A stretch of DNA of 64,000 nt from Dipteris shenzhenensis (Eukaryota > Polypodiophyta > Polypodiopsida > Gleicheniales): NCBI GenBank assembly GCA_047967505.1, contig CM106538.1, one strand, 5' to 3'. This document shows positions 12,164-64,000 of the stretch, one piece after another. The position numbers and the translations under genes were made by a program. The notes below the pieces were generated by a model that was given only the letters and a program-made list of their open reading frames with translations, had not been told where the DNA came from and searched no databases. How positions within the stretch are numbered: position 1 is the stretch's first letter; each line of letters opens with the position of its first letter.

Positions 12164-12566
12164 TTATTGATGGATTTTCTGAGCTTCTATGTGGTTTGAT
12201 AATTTCTGTGTAGGGTTTACTATCCTAGGGGGTCCTACACTACCTATCCTACCTATTGCAAACAAGAAAGAACAAAAAACAAGCAAAATACGGTGTCCCA
12301 TAATCTCTATCGCATTCATTGGCTTGCAGTTGTGGTTGATCGCATCATAGATGAGTTTAATCTTGAATTGGGCATTTTTGCTCACAAAAAACAAACCCTT
12401 CTTATTTTTATGAGACCATAGACAAAGAGAATTCAATCAAATATGACTTCTCACACTTAAACTGCTAATATGGTGAAATACATATCCCTTGATATCTACC
12501 CCAGACTGGACTATTACCCATGGTAGATATCGATCCAATAGGGTAAACCAAAAGTTATTCATAGAA
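12164..12566. repeat. Leader of duplicated segment
   Basis: The block around 12,390-12,520 (AGACAAAGAGAATTCA, then AAACTGCTAATATGGTGAAA) reappears diverged at 16,212-16,345. It contains no recognisable coding domain. The small minus-strand frame here is unsupported. Confidence 0.5.
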
Positions 12567-13720
12567 GCATGCAAAAAAAAGAATGCTAATGTAGGGAGAG
12601 CTTCCCTCGAGGAATCCAACATTTGGAACATGTGCAAAAAGGCCCTTTGCGTGTGCAAGTGAGTTTGAAGACTCCTTTGGAGTTTAGTAACTAAATTAAC
12701 CAATATCTAAATCTTGCCCAAAAGCCTTACAGAAATATCATTCTTTAGAAAAACATATTCCCTTAAATGCATACCCTATATCAGCTTAAAAATGCAAAAT
12801 CTAGCATTTGGAACACCCGCAAAACCAAAACACAAAAGGTTCTCACCTCTCAAGGTCAAGCTCCTCAGCGTCCTCCTAGACATCTCAATGGCTCAAAACT
12901 AGATATTACTTCGAACCACTACACCGCGAAACTTTCTAGGTGTCTCTTCATCAAGGTCTCTATTCATCTCTTCCTTTGTTGAGCATCAATCATATAAGCA
13001 AGTGGTTCAGTGTTCAAAACCTTGGATCCCATATTGATGCATCTTCTCCAACTATAAAAGAAGATGCATCGACGTCTGGTGTTCATATATATCAAAGATC
13101 ATATTAAAGGAGCAGTTTCAATGAAAAATTAACATAGCTTCATTCAACCAAAATCCTTAAAAGAATACATTTCTTTAAAAAACATGTTTCTATCTAAACA
13201 TGCTAAACACCTTTACCTACTTCTCTTATAAACACAAATGAAAGCAGACAAAATATAGCATTTGGAACACTTGCAAAACCAAAACACAAAAGGCCCCCCG
13301 GTGTACAAGTGAGTGTGAAGACTCCTTTGTAGGTTAGCAACTGCTACACAAATATGAATCCAACAAATTAACATTACTATAAAATGCAAAAATAATTGAG
13401 ATAAAACCTCTATTTAATAAAACCAACAACATGAACAAACACACCAATGATGAAATCCGCACCCTAGATACTCCAAAAAATGGGCTAAATAGGCCCTCCA
13501 ACGAGCTCTAGTTAACACTTTTGCCAGACCATAAAAAGGTCCTCTAGCTAGCCCAGCCCATAACCAACCTATTTTTCCCTGCTAAATGACCTTGTACTAC
13601 CCCCACCTAGCACCATATTTTACATCATAACTAGCCTATAGTCAGACAATAAATGACCAACTTTAATCCTATGCTCATTGAAAGTACTAGCAAAAAAAGA
13701 AAAGACCCACATAGAAAGGG
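12567..13720. repeat. 1.1-kb segmental duplication, copy A
   Basis: The landmarks GAATGCTAATGTAGGGAGAG, a TAGCATTTGGAACAC-type block, TATAAAAGAAGATGCATC and GAAAGTACT occur here in the same order and spacing as at 14,597-15,712. The two copies differ at many positions, so the duplication is old. The block containing CAAAACCAAAACACAAAAGG also recurs inside each copy. No gene is supported. Confidence 0.75.
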
Positions 13721-14596
13721 ATAATAAAAGCTTATAAAATACCTTAGGAGGCTTCCCCTCATAAATGCAAAGGAGAGCATAGAAAGTATAGCATTTGGAA
13801 AAACCTGCAAAACCAAAACACAAAAGGCAATCTCGGGTGTAAGGGATTCTGAAGAATTATTGGCAAGTTAGTAACACAAATTGTTATAGCCATTAAATAT
13901 TACCACAACTGGCATGACTAAAATCAGTGTCTCTTATAGATAAGAAAATGTAGGATTCCACAACATCTTTCATATTATAAAATTGTCATTTTTTTCCCTT
14001 GCTAGCTTGCTTTGCGAGAGGCACATCCTTAGGTGTGTGTCCCTTACCTCTAATCATGTTCTTCATAGTATCCATTGCCTCCACTGATATCTCACAATCA
14101 GTCTTGTCCTATCATCAGGATCAACTCCTTCGATAGAGGGGACAAGATGTGCCTGAGGAAGAAGGGCCATGTCTGTCTCATCATCCATTATGTCAAAGTA
14201 TTGCATGTATAGTACCTTCAAGTGTGCTACTAATCGTTTTTTGGTGCAGACCATTGCAAAATAAAAGAATTTTAAAAAGAGAGAAGATTAAATTTAAGTT
14301 GATGTGCCCTAAACCCCAATGTGCAGAGCCCATGGACATGTATTTAAGGACTATAAGGTGAAGGAGAGTGCGATGTTGGTCATCAATAACTTCTCACATG
14401 GACAATGTTGGTGTCCAAATGAATCCTTGGAGGCTCTAGGGGACTTGATGGGCCACTAGTGCCCTCACCTCCCTCGTGCGTGCGGACATTGCCATTGCAC
14501 CTACGTGTGTGGGAAAGGGTCCTTAGAAGGACTGAGGAGCATAGGAGGAGTACAAGCAAGGTTTAAAAGGGGGAGTGAAGGATTTATTCATCGTAG
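13721..14596. other. Spacer between segmental copies, no gene seen
   Basis: AT-rich DNA holds a further copy of the TAGCATTTGGAA block near 13,790 and short frames on both strands without recognisable domains. No splice-consistent exon or RNA gene was seen. Confidence 0.5.
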
Positions 14597-15712
14597 CATG
14601 CAAACAAAAGAATGCTAATGTAGGGAGAGCTTATCTTGAGGTAGAAATGGCTTCAAAATACCTAACCTTGCAAATGAGAGCATATAAAATCTAGCATTTG
14701 GAAGACTTGCAAATTCAAAACACAAAAGGCCCTTCGATTGTGCAAGCGACTTCAAATACTCCTTTGTAGGTTAGTAACTAGATTAACATAGATCTAAATC
14801 TCGCCCAAAAGCCTTAAAGGAATAGCATTCTTTTATAAAACATGTTTCTTTAAATGAATACCCTAGACCAGCTTAAAAATGCAAATAGAACACCTGCAAA
14901 ACCAAACACAAAGGGCTCTCACCTCTCAGGGTCAAGCTCCTCACCACTCCTCCATAGCCCCAAATTTTATAGGTCTCTCTTCATCTCTTCCTTTGTTGAG
15001 CTTCTCTATTGTTGAGCGCCAATCATCTAAGCAAGTGCTACAGTGTTTAAAACCTTGACACTTGTATTCATGCATCTTCTCCCATTATAAAAGAAGATGC
15101 ATCAACATTTGGTGTTCATATATATTGAAGATGAATTTCAATGAAAAATTTACACAGCTTCATTCAACCAAAATTCTTATAGGAATAATTTTCTTTAAAA
15201 AACATGTTTCTATTTAAACATGCTAAACACTCAAAACACCTTTATTGGCTTCTCTTGTAAATGCAAACAACAATAGACAAAATATAGCATTTGGAACACC
15301 TACAAAACCGAAACCCAAAAGGCCCCTTAGTGTGCAAGTGGTTCAAATACTCCTTTGTAGGGTAGTAACCAAAATAACACAGATCTGAATCCGACAAATT
15401 AACATTCCTCTAAAGATTGAAATAAAACCTCTGCACTTTACTGCTAAGTAAAACCAACAACTCGAAGAACCACACCAAGATGAAATTTGCACCCTAGAAT
15501 ACTCCAAAAAATAGGCTAAATAGGCCCTCCAACAAGCCCTAACTGACCTTTGACCATGCCATAAATAGGCTCTCTAACTAGCACTTTACTCAACCCATAA
15601 CCAACCACTACCCCCCCCATTTTACACCATAACCATCTATAGTTTAACATTGTGCTCATTGAAAGTACTGACAGGACAAGAAAAGACCCACAAAGAAAGG
15701 GTTAATAGGCTT
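14597..15712. repeat. 1.1-kb segmental duplication, copy B
   Basis: This is a direct-orientation partner of 12,567-13,720 with the same ordered landmarks and a similar length. Small indels and frequent substitutions separate the copies. The offset between copies is about 2.0 kb. Confidence 0.75.
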
Positions 15713-16356
15713 GGGCAAGTATATATTGCTACCTCCTCTTTACACATGTAATATAAATCGCAAAAAGTGAAATGAGATAAGAACTTGTTGTATGTTTCTT
15801 CTCTCTTCACTCTTGGATGAAAATATTACATAGATGCACAAGGACATCACATCCTCAACAAGAATGTGCTTCAAAAATCCCACAAAAACATAAACTTGCA
15901 AAATCTCTACCAATGTCACAGTCACTTCTAAGTTAAAGAACAAGAGTAGATTATCTTCCACACTAAGGCTAATTATTCAACACATGAGTTCTCATCATTC
16001 ACCCCATAGAACCTTAAGATAGACCCATGAGATCTAATGTCCTTTCATTTAATGTAGATCTCAAAAGGAAATTTGGGCGATTCACAATTCTCCACCTAAT
16101 TGAATTCCAACACTGAATACTTCTCAAATTGACAAACAAAGCATTTGCTCAATACATGACCGCACCAAAGTATGTAAGAGAGGAGTTGAATCCTAAATTG
16201 AGCATTTTGCTCATAAAAAGCAATCCCTTCTTAGTTGTATTAAGAAGATAGACAAAGAGAATTCAGTCAATGATTACTCCTCGCAGGTAAACTGCTAATA
16301 TGGTGAAATACTTTAGCCTTCTTATCTACCCTAGACTTGACTATCCCTGATATTTA
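15713..16356. repeat. AT-rich spacer and third partial copy of duplicated segment
   Basis: About 16,200-16,345 matches 12,390-12,520 (AGACAAAGAGAATTCAG, AAACTGCTAATATGGTGAAA). The upstream part is AT-rich with one short unsupported frame. The copy is cut by the insertion that starts at 16,357. Confidence 0.5.
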
Positions 16357-16617
16357 TTTATTTAATTTTTGGGCAAAAAAATAGAGTGTCTTTATTACTT
16401 TATAACATTTGATACATCAAAAGATTTCCTCTAGACTATTGGTTCTGATTACATTAGCACTTACATCATGGAATAACAAAAAGCTAACATCCTAAAAAAC
16501 AACTAAGAGGGGCTTCTCAAAGGTGGAAGGAGAAGCTAGAGGTTTCCTCTTTGGAGTCTGAAGCAGCAACAACAGTAGTATTTGTAGAGTGACCATGAGC
16601 AACAGTAGCAAGGCAAC
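16357..16617 (-). mobile_element. 5'-truncated LINE 3' end with 12-bp target duplication
   Basis: A 261-bp insert is flanked by the exact direct repeat CCCTGATATTTA at 16,345-16,356 and 16,618-16,629. Read on the minus strand it ends in an A-rich tail after AAAGTAATAAAGACACT and a T-run followed by GCCCAAAAA. That ending resembles the 3' end of the large LINE at 36,497 (AAGTAATATAATAAGCACT, T-run, CGGGAAAAA). The related copy at 12,510 lacks the insert and acts as an empty site. Target-primed retrotransposition of a related LINE is the likely cause. Confidence 0.7.
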
Positions 16618-16629
16618 CCCTGATATTTA

Positions 16630-17689
16630 CATAGAAGATCGAGTCCGATGGACCTTGTGTCGTGTCTCATCTCTAAATTTTTCATAATTTGTCTCTGCCT
16701 CTCGTTAAGAAATACATAAATTATAAAATGGAGAGTATATTAAAAATTTGTGATTATGTGCTCCATAACAAAATGAAAATATAAGACATCAGATTCACTA
16801 AATAAAAAAATGCAACAAGATACAAGCCTACCAAGTACTGAAACTAGATGAGTTTTTGATTATGCGCGATAGGATTGAGGTATACGCTATATATATGCTT
16901 AAGAATCACAAATCGAACTACTAAGGAATGAAACTTAGAGATTTTACACAATGGCAATTTTTATGTAATAATATTTTTGTTTTCAAATGCTTTAAAAAAG
17001 TTGTAATTTATATGTGATACTTATTAAGCAAGCATGCATTTATGAACTATTTTTCAATGCTTTTTCTTTTGTTTGAGTGTTTTTTGTTAAATACGTTTTT
17101 TTATAAAATTATTATGATGAAACATTATAAAAAGAAATTTTAAACCATGAACATCATATTGATCGAGGTTGTTGTATCTTTTTTCACCTATTGTCTTGAT
17201 TGATAAAACACTCTCGAACAACTCGAAAAAATTATCACGTGTCTAGCAAATTATTTCGCATATATTGTTTTATGATTATTTCATGCCTATTCGTAAAAAA
17301 CATATACATAATATGTCTTTCTTAAACGCCATCATAATTGTAGATTTCAACTAGTGTGCATTTAAATACCCAAATCGACTTTAGGTATGGTGGCATACTT
17401 ATGAAAAAGAATTATACGTTCTAGTAAAATAAACAAGGTGAAAATTTTACTAGGCGTGCCAAAGGAGATGTGACAACCTCACCCTCAAATTATGACAACC
17501 CTTAAATCCCCTCCTATGTTATCCTTCTATCATAGCATTCATTTAAGGCCCTAGTATAATTCCCATAATAAGAGAACCCAAAGCAAACGCTATGGCTTTG
17601 CCCTTGGCATGCCAAAAACATGTTATGGGTACACCTGGTAAGTCCAAAAGATAAGTGGGAAGGGTAAGACAAAGGGCAATTGGAGGAAA
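16630..17689. other. AT-rich DNA, nothing recognised
   Basis: The stretch is AT-rich with stops in every frame. I see no retroelement domain, repeat copy or RNA gene in it. Confidence 0.5.
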
Positions 17690-17890
17690 TGAGAATGGGC
17701 TAGGCGAGAGCCCGTTGTTACGTGAATGGTCGCAAGTTCAAGTCGTGCTATACCCAAACCTGAAACACGTGATTGAGTAGTTATGGGAGTCGGTATATAG
17801 TTTTAGCCCAAGACGGTCTAATACTATCACTCAGATCTCACGGGTGCCGACCCATTGTAGGCACAAATGAAGTGTCGACGCACGATTAAC
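17690..17890 (+). other. Possible tRNA-derived SINE
   Basis: GGTCGCAAGTTCAAGTCGTG near 17,729-17,748 resembles the Pol III B box and T arm. An A-box-like GGGCTAGGCGAGAGCCC lies about 30 bp upstream. No full cloverleaf folds and no target duplication was found, so the call is tentative. Confidence 0.3.
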
Positions 17891-18320
17891 TTGCGGTGAT
17901 CAGAGGAGGGCGAACTAGTTTAATTAAATTCTAGAGAGGAGGAGATAACGAGGAGATACCGAGAGGGGTTATTCCTAGGAGTCGTCGTCGAGGACTCAAG
18001 AGAGGCATAGGGGGGGAGGATAAGCAAGGTTTAAAAGCGGGTGGGGGGGGAGTGGAGGATTTATTTTTGGAAAGGATGGAGACGTTGGGGGACGCGTGGC
18101 AGGGTAAAGGGATGACCGGGGGGACCGGGTGGAAAGGGCCGATCCGGTGAAGATTCTGAGGAAGAGGCAAAGAGGAAGACGGGGAGTTGGCGGTAAAACG
18201 AGGTGCAGGTGTAAATGGAACCGAAAAAAAGGTTCGTCGTCTTCATGGGGACCGTCTTCTCCCAAAATATAAATATGTGGGAGTGTATATAAACACCAAG
18301 CTACTACTTTAGACAGGTTC
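17891..18320 (+). promoter_or_regulatory. PDS5 upstream/promoter region
   Basis: GC content rises toward the gene start. A TATATAAA box at 18,286-18,293 lies about 235 bp before the start codon, which would place transcription initiation near 18,315-18,325. Minus-strand open frames across 17,931-18,265 are compositional shadows. The placement is inferred from motif and spacing only. Confidence 0.55.
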
Positions 18321-18520
18321 GCGAACTCTCTGAGTATGAAACCCTAGCTTAGCCCCTTTGTGTCTCTCTCAGAGCACCAAAGAAACTCCTTCTTGTTCCT
18401 GCTCCTCGTTCCAAGAACCCCCCCCCCCCCCCGCTCCTGCTCCTGCTCCTTTAGGGTTTCCCTTCCCCTCTCCCTTTCCATGCCCTCTTGACCTTTCCTC
18501 CCCCTCCCTCCCCCCTCTCC
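18321..18520 (+). promoter_or_regulatory. PDS5 5' UTR with telo-boxes and minimal uORFs
   Basis: AAACCCTAG at 18,339-18,347 and its inverted form TAGGGTTT at 18,452-18,459 are telo-box motifs, common near plant genes for replication and translation functions. Two tiny upstream ORFs are present: ATG at 18,336 with stop at 18,345 (three codons) and ATG at 18,480 with stop at 18,489 (three codons). A C-tract lies at about 18,419-18,432. The region is pyrimidine-rich, as many plant leaders are. Confidence 0.55.
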
Positions 18521-61855
<43,335 letters not shown>

Positions 61856-62267
61856 AGGAAAAAATTTAATTACCAGATTCACTTATATTGGCTATTTTTA
61901 AATTTAAAATGAATTGATTATACAAGTATATGTTTACCTATTTACATGTATGTATATGTAAAGCGCATCTCTTATACTTAAGTTTTAGATTGATGCAAGC
62001 TATCGTATGTATATGTGGAAGCCTCAACAGGTTGCTGTGTTTGTATGTAGGATTTATGCTAAAAGCATGCACAATAGTCTCGTGATTCACCGTGGCTTTA
62101 ATTATAAGAAAACCAATAGGGTATTCATGAAGATCAGCTCTTGCTAAATGGTTATATGTGTGTGTGTGTAGATAGCACATACACACTTTTTTTTTGGGGG
62201 GTGAATTTTTTAATGCTTTATATTACATAGAAGCTTCCCCTGAATGAGGAGCCCAACATGACATCAG
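61856..62267. other. Probable PDS5 3' flank, AT-rich
   Basis: AT-rich sequence follows the last putative stop. No clear polyadenylation signal stands out, and no coding exon was recognised. A GT run sits near 62,157-62,170. Confidence 0.4.
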
Positions 62268-62314
62268 ACACACACACACACACGCGCGCGTGTGTGCGTG
62301 CGTGTGTACGTATA
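62268..62314. other. 47-bp alternating purine-pyrimidine tract
   Basis: Perfect alternation through CA, CG and TG steps. It includes the 20-bp palindrome CACACACGCGCGCGTGTGTG. Such sequence is prone to form Z-DNA or a cruciform under supercoiling. Confidence 0.85.
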
Positions 62315-62582
62315 GGCTATGATGATACTTGTAGGTCTAGGCTGCCCTGTTGGTCTGCTGCTGGGATTCCTGGCGCGCGCATGCGTGCATGCGTACGTAT
62401 AGGCTATGATGCGCGCGTGTGTGTGTGTACGTATAGGCTATGATGATACTTGTAGGTCTAGGCTGCCCTGTTGGTCTGCTGCTGGGATTCCTGGCGCGCG
62501 CATGCGTGCATGCGTACGTATAGGCTATGATGATACTTGTAGGTCTAGGCTGCCCTGTTGGTCTGCTGCTGGGATTCCTGGC
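62300..62582. repeat. Minisatellite-like tandem repeat
   Basis: ACGTATAGGCTATGATGATA starts at 62,308, 62,429 and 62,515. Each is followed by the same roughly 65-bp stretch ending GGGATTCCTGG. Copies are separated by GCGCGCGCATGCGTGCATGC-type alternating tracts. Spacings are 121 and 86 bp, so unit length varies. Confidence 0.9.
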
Positions 62583-62881
62583 TGCTGAACTGAGCCACTG
62601 AAGGCCCAAGAGCAGGATGAAGAATGAGGGCTAAGGGACTGCCTTTAATAGGCCCCTTGGGCCCCTGAAATGGCCGACTGGTGTACCCGACCCCTGCTGC
62701 TACTGCACCAACTGAAGGCTCTCCATTGACCCCTGCATAGTCATTGACCAGCCACATGGCTGCTGATGTCGTCGTTGACATGGTGCCTGCTGTGCTGATG
62801 CCATTTGTTGACTGGGCTGTAATCCTCTTATCAATTTCCTGCGCTGTTCACCTCTCTCAATTTTCATGTAATTTGCAGACA

Positions 62882-62921
<40 letters not shown>

Positions 62922-63297
62922 AAACAACTAGGGCCCATGACAACATTTCGGGCTGGACCGCCCCAAGGTATTTTATTACTAGAAGGATTTTGTACAGAGA
63001 GTTCAGCGTAGAGCTGTGTTCAGAAATTCAAAAAGTGCAATATTTACAAGAGCTCAAGGCTCCCGGATTAGAGGCAACATGCCACTTGTCCAATTTCTAG
63101 CCTAATTCTAATCCCATGTCCTTGGGTAAGGTCCTCTTAGCACTTGGTCTCGAGAATAACTCCTAGTCGCTCGCGAGGCTCTGCAATGCCCAAGTCTAGA
63201 ACCTTCCTTATACCTGCAACAATTAAATAAAGCGCATAACCATGGCACCCATTTATTGTTAGCGCTTTGCATGCAAAAAATCAACTCTGGACTAATC
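62583..63297 (-). repeat. LTR-like sequence of a minus-strand gypsy element
   Basis: On the minus strand near 62,660-62,640 a CCTATTAAAGGCAGTCC box is followed by CCCTCATTC and a CAGTTCAGCAG-like stretch. It resembles the LTR promoter at 22,631. A CT microsatellite occupies 62,883-62,918. Being downstream of the gypsy pol at 63,298-64,000 on the same strand, it is a plausible 3' LTR; its ends were not located. Confidence 0.45.
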
Positions 63298-64000
63298 CTA
63301 GTCATTGTGGGCGTCCCCACTGAACACATGTGCGCACATAACAAAAAATGATTGGTGAATTTGGAATCCCTGTGGGAACAATGATACGGGACATGCCACA
63401 CGTGGGATACCACCATTTGAGAAAAAGACAAGATGTGTCTTGTGCGTCAATGGTGCCCTTGCATGGAATAAGCATGACAAATCTGTGAAACCTGTCAACA
63501 ATGGTTAGGCACACGGTATTCCGGGTACCAATAGCTGGTGGAAGGTCTGTAACAAAATGCATGCTAATTTGCTCAAAAGGCTGATCTGGAATCTCAAGGG
63601 GCTGAAGTAATATTGGCAGCTTCTCGTGGGATACCTTCACTTCCAATGAGATACATATTGATGAACATCATTACGTAAATGAGGCGAGAAAAATTTACGC
63701 TTGATCTTCTCGAGAGTGCTTGCAACTCCTCTGCGTCCGCCTGTTGAAGAATCGTGAATATCATAGAGAATTGTAGCATGGTATGGAGGCAACACACATA
63801 GGCGTCCTTTGAAGAATAATCACCTGTCATGTCTATCATAGTCGTCTGGTCGTGCTTCAGCATGACTTTGTACGGTGTGTTATGATTCGTATGGTAACAG
63901 TTGCGCACTGTTAGAGAGGACTCCTGTTCTATGGAAATAAAGGTGACCATCCCTCGTCTGCTAAGAGCATCTACCATAACATTCTCTGATCTTGGTTGAT
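63298..64000 (-). pseudogene. Ty3/gypsy RNase H end and integrase, cut by window edge
   Basis: The minus-strand frame 63,977-63,594 starts MVDALSRRGMVTFISIEQE, the typical end of gypsy RNase H. The frame 63,646-63,302 carries LLQPLEIPDQPFEQISMHFV, then DRFHRFVMLIPCKGTIDAQD, matching the integrase core start. The expected first catalytic Asp (MDF) reads MHF here. The frame shifts several times. The upstream part lies beyond the window. Confidence 0.8.

Noticed and set aside
17690-17780. Functional tRNA gene
   Set aside because: A T-arm-like B box is present but acceptor and anticodon arms do not pair.

Overview
This window is nuclear DNA from a land plant. The evidence is one plant-type PDS5 gene with a C-terminal Tudor-like domain, GT-AG introns, telo-box motifs near the promoter, and many plant Ty1/copia, Ty3/gypsy and LINE retrotransposon remains. 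Introns of up to 14 kb that are full of retroelements suggest a large genome such as that of a fern or gymnosperm. That last point is inference, because no species marker was read.

Layout. Bases 1-18,240 are upstream repeat-rich DNA: a duplicated purine-rich family (1,050-3,208), a minus-strand Ty3/gypsy relic with two RNase H domains (3,991-7,056), a plus-strand decayed gag region (8,847-11,150), and a 1.1 kb segment present twice (12,567 and 14,597). Bases 18,286-61,855 hold a single gene on the + strand encoding the cohesin regulator PDS5. I read it as 31 exons, all GT-AG with matching phases, giving one open frame of about 1,636 codons. Bases 61,856-64,000 hold a tandem repeat rich in alternating purine-pyrimidine and the edge of a minus-strand gypsy element.

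The gene is about 43 kb long mainly because four introns took in repeats. Intron 1 (14.4 kb) carries gypsy relics, LTR-promoter repeats, a duplicated copia-containing segment, a complete 2.03 kb non-autonomous copia element with target duplication, and a fragment of a 12-oxophytodienoate reductase gene. Intron 3 (9.6 kb) carries a decayed copia element and a 6.0 kb LINE flanked by a perfect 17-bp target duplication. Intron 16 (7.4 kb) carries a second LINE type and copia gag copies. Intron 12 (2.0 kb) holds no recognised element. Exon phase is kept across all of them, so the gene looks functional.

Most notable points: exon 24 of PDS5 contains a 150-bp in-frame tandem duplication that also copied the intron's 3' splice site into coding sequence; the LINE has lost almost all of its endonuclease but keeps a long reverse transcriptase frame; its two ORFs overlap as ATGA; and the 2 kb copia element appears to be a recent non-autonomous insertion. 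I found no CRISPR, rRNA or confident tRNA gene, and no wholly new gene system.
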